From an uncultured Bacteroidota bacterium (GTDB lineage Bacteria > Bacteroidota > Bacteroidia > Chitinophagales > Chitinophagaceae), in NCBI GenBank assembly GCA_946887345.1, contig CAMPKR010000027.1:1-13685 (forward strand): DNA of 13,685 nucleotides. The letters are read 5' to 3'. Of the stretch, positions 7,147 through 13,685 are shown piece after piece; position 1 is the stretch's first letter; the number at the start of each line of letters is the position of its first letter. Made by a program: the position numbers and the translations under genes. The notes under the pieces are model-generated. The model was not told where the DNA came from. It saw only the letters and a list, made by a program, of their open reading frames with translations, and made no database searches.

Positions 7147-8100
7147 TTAATTGTTCTTTACCTGGAATATCCGCATCCTTAGCAGCAGCAAACTTCCCAG
7201 TATAGCCGGAATTATCAGGTTAATGAACCATATGCCTACCGTCGCAGAGAGTATCCCTATCGCATTATCGCTGTAAGGGGCAAAAAGATAAAGACCCACT
7301 TTGCCTCTCACCCCCAGCTCCGCCAGGGCTATCGAAGGCACTACAGCTATGGTCCAGAAAAATAATGCGGAAAGGAAAAACCCGTCTATCTCAGGCACAT
7401 ATACATTCATCCATCGCAATAAAACCAAATACTGTGCCGTAAATACAGCGAATCTTAATATGGAGATGCCCAGTATTGTTAATTGTTCCTTATTGTTAAA
7501 GCGCATCATCAGTTGCGCGTAAATCTTAAACCGCTGCAGCCTTTTTACTTTGTTCAGTATCGGCAGCCATCTCTCAAAACGCCGGTAGCACATAGCCAGC
7601 AACCCCGTCATCACTATACTCCCTCCCAGCAATACTTTTTCCCATATTCCTGGATGAGTTATGTTGTAATAGATAAGCGCAGCCGTTCCATAAATAAAAA
7701 TTGTTAGCAACTGTGCAAAAGAACCAAGTATCGATACACTTATCAGCCTGAAGGTGTTCTTTCTTTTCAGGTAAAGTATCCGGCCCGGGTATTCTCCCAG
7801 CCTGTTTGGGGTCACTATCGATATCGCTATGCCTGCCAGGTAGCTGCTCAGCGCCTGCCTGAAGTTCAGCGCCATTGCCGACCCCGCGAGTAGTTGCCAT
7901 TTCCTGGCTTCTAGTACCACGTTCACCAGCATCAGGGTCACACATATCCACAGGAACACAGGTGGCCCGGTCTGCCACAGCACATCTGTACCTACTTTGT
8001 CTATTTGATTTTGTACCTGTATGTAAATACCCCAAAGAAGCACTGCTGACAATACAATGCCTATCAGGTAATTGACGCGTATTTTGGTACTTTTGTTCAA
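7147..8100 (-). CDS. Flippase-like integral membrane protein (lysylphosphatidylglycerol synthase TM region / UPF0104 family)
   Basis: Polytopic inner-membrane protein (317 aa) with about eight hydrophobic segments, the first at residues ~10-28 and the last at ~285-307. Family marks visible are EARKWQLL after the second segment, SIVTPNRLGEYPGR (the P-x-R-x-GE motif) and IALAELGVRGKVGL in the later half. Proteins of this fold include the flippase half of MprF and many uncharacterised lipid or glycolipid transporters; the substrate here is unknown. No synthase domain is attached. The frame has no ATG or GTG that would keep the first membrane segment, and an in-frame stop lies upstream, so TTG at 8098-8100 is the likely start. 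It is divergent from ruvC and probably heads an operon with the DUF3108 gene. Confidence 0.88.
   Translation of the reverse strand: MNKSTKIRVNYLIGIVLSAVLLWGIYIQVQNQIDKVGTDVLWQTGPPVFLWICVTLMLVNVVLEARKWQLLAGSAMALNFRQALSSYLAGIAISIVTPNRLGEYPGRILYLKRKNTFRLISVSILGSFAQLLTIFIYGTAALIYYNITHPGIWEKVLLGGSIVMTGLLAMCYRRFERWLPILNKVKRLQRFKIYAQLMMRFNNKEQLTILGISILRFAVFTAQYLVLLRWMNVYVPEIDGFFLSALFFWTIAVVPSIALAELGVRGKVGLYLFAPYSDNAIGILSATVGIWFINLIIPAILGSLLLLRMRIFQVKNN
8088..8095 (+). promoter_or_regulatory. Candidate -7 element for ruvC inside the start of the divergent flippase gene
   Basis: TACTTTTG matches TAnnTTTG perfectly and lies 18 bases before the proposed ruvC TTG start, implying a very short leader. It overlaps a small inverted repeat TTGTT-CA-AACAA (8093-8104). 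No TTTG occurs at proper -33 spacing, so this may be chance. Confidence 0.35.
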
Positions 8101-8113
8101 ACAAGTATATCCT

Positions 8114-8707
8114 TTGCAGCAAGAACCCCGAATTATTCTTGGTATCGACCCGGGTACATTAGTTATGGGTTATGGCCTTATCGCTATTCACAAAAGTAAT
8201 ATTTCGCTGGTGGAAATGGGGGTGCTCCAGCTTTCAAAACATAAAGACCACGCTGAGCGGCTTGAACTCATCTTCCGGAAGATGGAAAGCCTTATTAAGG
8301 TACACAAGCCAGAGGCCGTCGCTATCGAAGCTCCCTTCTTCGGTAAGAATGTCCAGAGTATGCTCAAACTCGGCCGCGCTCAGGGCGTAGCTATTGCTGC
8401 TTCCATGATGCACGGCCTCCGCGCCGTAGAGTATGCCCCGCGTAAGATAAAGCAATCAATCACCGGCCGCGGTAATGCCACCAAAGAACAAGTATTCAAA
8501 ATGCTCCGGCATACGCTTCGCTTTGAGGAAGATCCGCGCTTCATGGATGCTACCGATGCGCTTGCGGTGGCGCTTTGTTACCATTACCAGAGTAAAATAC
8601 CCCAGGCCGGCGATGGCACCACCACCAAAAGGGTCAGCCCTGGCAAAAAGGCAAGCTCGTGGGAAGCTTTCATATCTCAAAACCCGTCGCGAGTTGTTAA
8701 AAGATAG
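8114..8707 (+). CDS. ruvC: Crossover junction endodeoxyribonuclease RuvC (Holliday junction resolvase)
   Basis: Dimeric resolvase (197 aa) that cuts Holliday junctions symmetrically, working with the RuvAB branch-migration motor in recombination repair. The four acidic metal ligands of the RNase H-like fold are present: Asp12 in LGIDPGT, Glu72 in AIEAPFFG, and Asp145 and Asp148 in DATDALAVAL. The KNVQSMLKLGRAQGV and YAPRKIKQSITGRGNATKEQV stretches are also typical. The first ATG in the frame lies after the first catalytic Asp, and a TAA at 8069-8071 closes the frame upstream, so a TTG start is forced. TTG at 8114 gives the normal RuvC N-terminus; TTG at 8072, 8084 and 8093 are alternatives. 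A basic, Ser/Lys-rich tail of about 35 residues follows the core. ruvA and ruvB are not in the window. Confidence 0.95.
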   Translation: MQQEPRIILGIDPGTLVMGYGLIAIHKSNISLVEMGVLQLSKHKDHAERLELIFRKMESLIKVHKPEAVAIEAPFFGKNVQSMLKLGRAQGVAIAASMMHGLRAVEYAPRKIKQSITGRGNATKEQVFKMLRHTLRFEEDPRFMDATDALAVALCYHYQSKIPQAGDGTTTKRVSPGKKASSWEAFISQNPSRVVKR

Positions 8708-8895
8708 CTAAATGCACGGGGTTTTAACGGATTCTTAAGAGCTTATATTACCTACTTAACAATTCGAGCTCTACTTTTACATCCGGATTACAATGAATTA
8801 ACAACGCATTGTTGTCCGAAACAAAACAACAACAACAAACGGTAAACAGCTCGATGGCATCTTGCTGTATTATTTCAAAAACAAAACAATTTTTT
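8708..8895 (+). promoter_or_regulatory. Long leader/promoter region of the response regulator gene
   Basis: A 188-base gap with no gene. TACTTTTA at 8772-8779 matches 7 of 8 positions of the -7 consensus and would give a ~110-base leader. The leader holds CAA-rich tracts (8821-8840 and 8877-8889) and a TTGTTGT (8809-8815). That segment can pair either with ACAAC at 8801-8805 or with ACAACAA copies at 8826-8838. The unstructured A/C-rich tracts may also aid ribosome loading, since no clear Shine-Dalgarno is visible. Confidence 0.3.
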
Positions 8896-9600
8896 ATGCC
8901 TGAGTACAAAGCAAAAGTATTGCTCGTAGAGGATGATCCTACACTGAGCTATGTAGTAAAAGAAAGCCTCGGCAAAAATGGCTTTGATGTTGTTCATTGC
9001 ACTGATAGCGAAACTGCATGGCAACAGTTTATGAAACACAATTTCGACATCTGTCTTCTTGATGTCGTACTTCCGAAAAAAGATGGTATGCACCTGGCAG
9101 CTCAGATACGCCAGAAAAATGAAAGTATTCCGATCTTATTGCTCACTTCCAAGAATATGGACGATGATAAAGTTGCCGGTTTCCGCAGCGGTGCCGATGA
9201 CTATATCACCAAGCCGTTCAATATGCAGGAGCTCCTGCTCAGGCTTGAAGTATTCTTAAGACGTACTAAGAAAAACGAAGATAATACTCCCACCGAGTTC
9301 AGGCTCGGCGATCTTGACTTCGACTATACCAATCTGGTACTGCGAAACGAAAACGCTGAGTTCCAGCTCACCCAGCGAGAGGCCGATCTAATCCGATACC
9401 TGTGCATGAATGCCAACCGTGTACTGAAGCGCGATGAAATACTGCTCAATGTCTGGGGCAAAGATGACTACTTCCTCGGTCGCAGTATGGACGTGTTCAT
9501 CACTAAGGTGCGCAAATACATCAAAACTCAGGAAGGTGTAGAACTGCAAACCATTCATGGTATAGGTTTCAAATTCATAAATTCAGCAGCCGCAGCATAA
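8896..9600 (+). CDS. OmpR/PhoB-type response regulator transcription factor (RprY-like)
   Basis: Cytoplasmic two-component response regulator (234 aa). The receiver domain (about residues 7-120) has the acidic pocket Glu12-Asp13-Asp14, phospho-acceptor Asp56 in LLDVVLPKKDG, switch Thr84 and conserved Lys106 in DDYITKPF. The C-terminal winged helix (about 136-232) ends with the usual VRKYIKTQEG and TIHGIGFKF. The overall form resembles RprY of Bacteroides and Porphyromonas as I recall it, but no target can be read from sequence. ATG at 8896 is chosen because it places the receiver's first strand directly after a short N-terminus; an in-frame ATG at 8854 would add 14 unusual residues. No sensor kinase gene is adjacent, so the partner must be encoded elsewhere or the gene is an orphan. 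A hairpin terminator follows. Confidence 0.93.
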   Translation: MPEYKAKVLLVEDDPTLSYVVKESLGKNGFDVVHCTDSETAWQQFMKHNFDICLLDVVLPKKDGMHLAAQIRQKNESIPILLLTSKNMDDDKVAGFRSGADDYITKPFNMQELLLRLEVFLRRTKKNEDNTPTEFRLGDLDFDYTNLVLRNENAEFQLTQREADLIRYLCMNANRVLKRDEILLNVWGKDDYFLGRSMDVFITKVRKYIKTQEGVELQTIHGIGFKFINSAAAA

Positions 9601-9624
9601 CATACATTTACAAATAATAGCACC

Positions 9625-9655
9625 AAAGAGCATGCTGTCGCACAGGGTGCTCTTT
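9625..9655 (+). terminator. Rho-independent terminator after the response regulator gene
   Basis: AAAGAGCA (9625-9632) pairs perfectly with TGCTCTTT (9648-9655). An inner CTGT/ACAG stem (9635-9638 with 9642-9645) extends the hairpin across a 2x2 mismatch. It is followed by TTATTTTGT. It lies 24 bases after the stop codon at 9600. Confidence 0.85.
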
Positions 9656-9692
9656 TATTTTGTCAACTACTCTTCCCGAAAAGGTTAAACAA

Positions 9693-9720
9693 AAAAGCCC
9701 CCCGTGAACGGGAGGCTTTT
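9693..9720 (-). terminator. Rho-independent terminator after the large T9SS gene
   Basis: A 12-base stem with one mismatch (9693-9704 with 9709-9720) closes a four-base loop. Read on the - strand it is GC-rich and ends in a TTTTTT run followed by GTTTAACC. It begins 22 bases after the stop codon of the 9743-13621 gene. The + strand side has only a short T tract, so its main direction is -. Confidence 0.88.
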
Positions 9721-9742
9721 CAATGGTTACTCTATCCATTTA

Positions 9743-12700
9743 TTACTGCTTATTTACTTTAATGGTCTCCTGGTGTACCTTGTCACTGTATTTTACAAAG
9801 TAAACACCACCGGCCAGTTCGCTCATATTGATCTCAGAGATATTGTCTTTTACAGAGATGGTTTTAACTACTGATCCTGTAACGTCCGTTACTATTATCG
9901 AAGCATCACTACCCATTTCACCATTTGCAACAACGGTAAGTACGCCGCTAACAGGGTTAGGATAGGCATTTACACTAAATGCGCCATTGCCGCTTACAGT
10001 TGCTGAAACTACGGTGGTGTAAAACTCCTTGCCCGTTACATCAGTCATTTTCACACGATAGTAGTTCTTACCATCTTTCGGCGCGGCATCCCAGTAACTA
10101 TAGCTTGAGGCTGATCCTTTGCCCTCCGCATTTCCTATGCCGGCAAAAGATCTGCCGTCAATGCTTCTTTGTATTTCAAACTTGTCGCCTGCAGTTTCTG
10201 AAGCGGTACTCCAGTCTATCCTGTTTCTGTTGCCTGCGTTTATGGCTGCGATCTTGTCTAGCTTGGAAGACAGTGGCCACTGACCCGTAGACGCTACGGT
10301 AAACGGAGAGAATGTTTGTATGCTATCAGCAAATGCAGAGAACAATGAGCCAAACGTTCCTGCCGGTGGGGCCGTGCTGGAGCTGGTAGTATATCCTATC
10401 CACATATTGTTTAGATAATGGGCTACATATACATTGCTTTGCACAAAGCCATTTATTTCGTCAACCGCATTCCAGTAAGGGGTCATATTTACTATCGACC
10501 CACCGTCCGTTGCTTCATCCACCATCCAGGTACGGTTCACAACCGGGTTGCTTACCATTATAGGGCTAATTCCGTAGCCGTCTTCATATACATTTTGCAT
10601 TACCCTCACGTTATAGTCATCAGATGTGCCAAGATTTTCCAGCATGATGGGCGTATAAGACGTTGCATTTATACCCACATGGAAGGTTGCAGCGTCAGGA
10701 TTACCGCCTACTCCCATATTTCTTCCTATTACCTCACCCGTATCGTTAGTCACGATGAAAGATGAGGCGCTGCCGCCTAAAGTTTGTACCGGTACATCCA
10801 ATGTAAGGTCATAGCCCGCTAATATCACATGACCATTTACCAGGTTCAGGATACCTGTTACCGAAGCATTCCCATCCAGCATTTTCAGGCCTCCGCCATC
10901 AATGGTCAGGTTGCCATAGGCAACCGCCGGTATATTTTGTACGCTGGTACCGGAAAGAATGATACGGCCTGCACTTGGGTCAAATGTTCCGTTGTTAGTA
11001 ATGTTTGATTTCAGTTCCAGCACATTGTTGGTTCCTGTAAACATTACGCTTGCTGATGGGTCTATTGTAAGGCTGTTACCTATGGCTGTTGGTATATCTA
11101 CCAGCGGCATATTGGTCGGGCCTGTAGGTATCAGCACGTCCGTAGTTACTATCGGTATGGTTCCGCAGCTCCAGTTGTCCGGGTCAGACCATGCTGTGCT
11201 TGCTGAGCCATCCCATGTGTTATTCACATCCTCAACCACATTTGCAGAGCTGCTGGTTATCATTGGCGGACAGGTGCCCGATATCTCAACATCATACAAA
11301 CCGGTCATTCCCGTTACGCTGCTTATAGTGAGTGTGCTGGTCTGAGTGCCGCTGTAAATGCTGTTGTCGCTTATGGGGTTGCCATTCATTCTCCATTGGT
11401 AGCTCAGGTTCGTTCCGGTTGCCCCTACAGTGAGGGTAGTTCCTACACCTGAGCAGGCGCTGGTTGCATTAGGCGAACTAACGATGGCAGGAGCATAATT
11501 CACCGTTACAGATGCTGTGCTCGTCATATCCGGTCCTGTTGCCATGCAGTTTATGTCATTCAGTGCTGTTACGCTATACGTGGTTGTTGTTGTAGGCGAT
11601 ATCGGCAAATTGTAAGTAGTATTTGTATTGCCCGCTACAGATATAGGAGTAGTACCGTCAGTATAGGTGAAATCCCACGGCCCCGTTCCCGTGAAGGTAA
11701 GGTCTATGCTGGTGTTGTCACCGTTACAGATTATAGAAGGACCATTGTTCGTTATTGTCACAGTAGGCCTTGGGTTAACAGTAACAGTTGCTGTTGCAGC
11801 GTAGTCACCGCTGTTGGCTATGCAGTTAACATCCGCCAGTCCCGTAATGCTATACATTGTAGTAATAGAAGGATTTACGCTGAAACTGTAAGGATTAGTG
11901 CTCGTGTTCACGTTAGTGGTGGTTGTGCCATCATAGTAGTCAAAGATCCACGGCCCCGTGCCTGTAAGGGCTATGTCTATATTTGTCGGCGTGCCGTCAC
12001 ACACAGTTGCTGCTCCATTTACGGTAGTAGTAGCTGTCGGCCTGGGCAAAATGTTCACAGCAGCGTTGGCGCTCGTTTGCTGTGCACACGCGGTTTGGGC
12101 GCCCATTACCACGTAGTAAGTTCCCGCGTCGGCAGGTGCAGTTGAACTGATATTCAACGATGCTGTGCCTGAACCGGTAATGGTGCCTATGTCACTCAGT
12201 GGGTTACCATCTTTATACCACTGGTAGCTGGTGGCGTTAGATGCTGATACATTCAGCGTTAGCGGACTGCCATCGCAAATATTATTTATTGCATTAGGCT
12301 GCAGTGATATGCTTACCGGCGGATTGATCGTCACCACGCTGTTGCCGCTGGTCACATTCGCACAGGGTGAGTTTGCTATTACCTCTACATAGTAGGTGCC
12401 TGCATCCGCACTGGTTGTTGCAGCCACATTGTAGGTGCTTGAGTTAGCGCCGCTTATCGGGTTGCTGTTCAGGTACCACTGGTAGCTTGCCGCATTGCTG
12501 GCGACGACACTTAAATTAAGAGGATCTCCCTCGCAAACGGTTTCGGCAACGGAGGGCTGTGTGCCTATAGATGCCGGATCATTCACGGTCACAGTTATCT
12601 GTCCGCAGCTGCCGTCAGGTGCGCAACCGCCGGTGCCGCGTACATAGTATGTTGTAGTTGTAGTAGGGTTTACACTGAGGGTGGCGCCAGTACCAGCTGA

Positions 12701-13621
12701 TGTGCCTCCGCAGGAACCCGTATACCATGTCCACGCAGCTGAGGTATTCAATGTTCCTGTTGCTGTCAGTGTTGTGCCCGCTCCCCCGTTGCATATAGTT
12801 GATGCTCCCGCACTCACTGTCGGGGTAGTTGCCCCCGGTCCGTTGATCGTCCAGTTGGAGGTAGTGCCTGTTGTATGTTCAGGATCCAGCATTATATAAT
12901 ACTGTGTTCCCGCTGTCATCGAGAAAGTAACGGTCGTTGATGTGCCGAGCAGGTCATCTATCAAGGTCCATCCACTGTTGTTACAGCCTCCGGAAGCGAC
13001 TTTAAAGAAATAATCTACATAACCGGTTGTGTTAGTATTCTGTGTTATGGTGTATGTTCCCGTTACAGTCGGGGTATAAGTATATAAATATTCCTTTCCG
13101 GGAGGTGCCCATGTTCCCAGTGCCCATGCGCCACTACCGGAAGCGATGGTTGTGGTGGTCGATCCACCGCAGGCCGACACAGCACCTATGCTCGCACACG
13201 GATTATACGGGGCTCCGTAGGTGATTGAAGTAGTACGACAACCGGTTCCCATCCCGCAGCTTGAGTTCGAACTGATATGAAAGAAAAGATTAGCATTAGA
13301 TGGCGCCGTAAATGTCAGGGGAGTCGGACCATATGCCACAACCGTTCCATTATAAGTGCCGGTACGTACGGTAAAATAGTCAGCTGAGTTTGATGACGAA
13401 ACAGTATAGGTGCCACCAGAAACAGGACTACTACCCTGCGAGTATTCGCCACCATAGTTGCAGGTCGTTATGGTATAGCTTTGCCCCAAAGTTGTTGGAA
13501 TGGGGAAAGTACTACTGGGGTATTGATAGGTGAAGGTACATTGTGCATTAACTTTTTCTTGGTTAAAGAAGAGGAGCGAGAGAATGGCTACACCTCTAAA
13601 TAAATGTTTCAATGAAAGCAT
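9743..13621 (-). CDS. Large secreted modular protein with PPC-like, tandem Ig-like and T9SS type A sorting domains
   Basis: Predicted cell-surface or secreted protein of about 1292 aa, exported by Sec and then the type IX system. Domains in order: signal peptide (ending EKVNAQ, about residue 27); a beta-rich N-terminal region (to ~140); a bacterial pre-peptidase C-terminal-like domain (~141-265, EYLYTYTPTVTGTYTI and QYYIMLDPEH); an Ig-like unit (~265-350); four contiguous Ig-like units (~352-708); a further Ig-like unit (~709-795); a beta-solenoid-like stretch (~797-1000, NTWDGSASTAWSDPDNW onward); a fibronectin-like segment (~1135-1205, DKFEIQRSIDG); and a sorting domain (~1212-1292) with AYPNP, AGGVYFVKY and a final ETIKVNKQ. 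It is rich in Thr, Ser, Gly and Asn. No catalytic site is recognised, so adhesin or structural roles fit best. The ATG at 13657 adds 12 residues; 13621 gives the better signal peptide. It seems monocistronic. Confidence 0.9.
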   Translation of the reverse strand: MLSLKHLFRGVAILSLLFFNQEKVNAQCTFTYQYPSSTFPIPTTLGQSYTITTCNYGGEYSQGSSPVSGGTYTVSSSNSADYFTVRTGTYNGTVVAYGPTPLTFTAPSNANLFFHISSNSSCGMGTGCRTTSITYGAPYNPCASIGAVSACGGSTTTTIASGSGAWALGTWAPPGKEYLYTYTPTVTGTYTITQNTNTTGYVDYFFKVASGGCNNSGWTLIDDLLGTSTTVTFSMTAGTQYYIMLDPEHTTGTTSNWTINGPGATTPTVSAGASTICNGGAGTTLTATGTLNTSAAWTWYTGSCGGTSAGTGATLSVNPTTTTTYYVRGTGGCAPDGSCGQITVTVNDPASIGTQPSVAETVCEGDPLNLSVVASNAASYQWYLNSNPISGANSSTYNVAATTSADAGTYYVEVIANSPCANVTSGNSVVTINPPVSISLQPNAINNICDGSPLTLNVSASNATSYQWYKDGNPLSDIGTITGSGTASLNISSTAPADAGTYYVVMGAQTACAQQTSANAAVNILPRPTATTTVNGAATVCDGTPTNIDIALTGTGPWIFDYYDGTTTTNVNTSTNPYSFSVNPSITTMYSITGLADVNCIANSGDYAATATVTVNPRPTVTITNNGPSIICNGDNTSIDLTFTGTGPWDFTYTDGTTPISVAGNTNTTYNLPISPTTTTTYSVTALNDINCMATGPDMTSTASVTVNYAPAIVSSPNATSACSGVGTTLTVGATGTNLSYQWRMNGNPISDNSIYSGTQTSTLTISSVTGMTGLYDVEISGTCPPMITSSSANVVEDVNNTWDGSASTAWSDPDNWSCGTIPIVTTDVLIPTGPTNMPLVDIPTAIGNSLTIDPSASVMFTGTNNVLELKSNITNNGTFDPSAGRIILSGTSVQNIPAVAYGNLTIDGGGLKMLDGNASVTGILNLVNGHVILAGYDLTLDVPVQTLGGSASSFIVTNDTGEVIGRNMGVGGNPDAATFHVGINATSYTPIMLENLGTSDDYNVRVMQNVYEDGYGISPIMVSNPVVNRTWMVDEATDGGSIVNMTPYWNAVDEINGFVQSNVYVAHYLNNMWIGYTTSSSTAPPAGTFGSLFSAFADSIQTFSPFTVASTGQWPLSSKLDKIAAINAGNRNRIDWSTASETAGDKFEIQRSIDGRSFAGIGNAEGKGSASSYSYWDAAPKDGKNYYRVKMTDVTGKEFYTTVVSATVSGNGAFSVNAYPNPVSGVLTVVANGEMGSDASIIVTDVTGSVVKTISVKDNISEINMSELAGGVYFVKYSDKVHQETIKVNKQ
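11498..12568 (-). repeat. Four contiguous Ig-like repeat units inside the large T9SS gene (A-B-C-D)
   Basis: In gene order the units are A (12568-12311, 86 codons), B (12310-12047, 88), C (12046-11774, 91) and D (11773-11498, 92). A and B share CEGDPLNLSV/CDGSPLTLNV, SNA-SYQWY, NP-S and DAGTYYV. C and D share PRPT, CDGT/CNGD, TGTGPW-F-Y-DGTT, N-Y--P---T--YS-T-L-D-NC and a TATVTVN-like end. This suggests two separate duplications. Boundaries were set by matching the first residue of each unit. Confidence 0.8.
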
Positions 13622-13685
13622 AAAAATGGATTTTGGCAAGCTGAACAAAAAGGGCATAGACAGTGGATTTAATATGTATTAACTG

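Noticed and set aside
7574..8122. A 182-codon - strand frame overlapping the flippase gene
   Set aside because: The overlapping flippase frame has membrane segments and family motifs. This one has no domain and uses the same region in another phase.
8809..8895. N-terminal extension of the response regulator to TTG 8809 or ATG 8854
   Set aside because: The added residues (Gln-rich and Cys-containing) are foreign to the receiver fold, and ATG 8896 gives the normal N-terminus.
11498..12568. CRISPR-like or non-coding tandem repeat
   Set aside because: The repetition is at the level of ~90-residue protein domains in one open frame, with no short identical repeats or spacers.

Overview
The window reads as chromosomal DNA of a Bacteroidota, most probably a member of the Chitinophagales. 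Three things point there: two large secreted proteins ending in type IX secretion (T9SS) sorting domains, Bacteroidota-type -7 promoter elements (TAnnTTTG) instead of sigma70 boxes, and a tyrosine ammonia-lyase that resembles, from memory, the enzyme of flexirubin-producing Flavobacterium. The lineage is an inference; no 16S or other marker gene is present. I see no mobile element, phage gene, tRNA, rRNA or CRISPR array.

Layout. 1-380 (+) is the 3' part of clpP, closed by a strong hairpin terminator (401-428). 489-2492 (-) is a 667-aa secreted T9SS protein with SprB-like repeats. 2597-6124 (-) is a compact three-gene operon, transcribed tyrosine ammonia-lyase, then FabG-like reductase, then FabB-like ketosynthase. 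It has a perfect -7 element (6166-6173) inside a nested inverted repeat (6158-6196). 6291-8100 (-) holds a lipid-flippase-like membrane protein followed by a periplasmic DUF3108 protein. 8114-8707 (+) is ruvC, divergent from the flippase gene with only 13 bp between start codons; both genes seem forced to use TTG starts. 8896-9600 (+) is an OmpR/RprY-type response regulator with no histidine kinase beside it. Two terminators (9625-9655 and 9693-9720) separate it from the convergent 9743-13621 (-) gene, a ~1290-aa secreted modular adhesin-like T9SS protein with four contiguous Ig-like units.

How the genes fit together. The ammonia-lyase, reductase and ketosynthase form a coherent set: deamination of tyrosine to p-coumarate, followed by condensation and ketoreduction on an acyl carrier protein. 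This matches the starter and extension chemistry of flexirubin or aryl-polyene pigments. The rest of such a pathway (carrier protein, dehydratase, DarA/DarB, acyltransferases, exporters) is not in the window. The other genes are housekeeping (clpP, ruvC), regulatory (response regulator), or cell-surface and envelope functions (two T9SS cargo proteins, flippase, DUF3108). I do not see a clearly new defence or mobile system. The most noteworthy items are the three-gene pigment-type operon with its dyad promoter, the double TTG divergent junction, and the repeat structure of the large surface protein.
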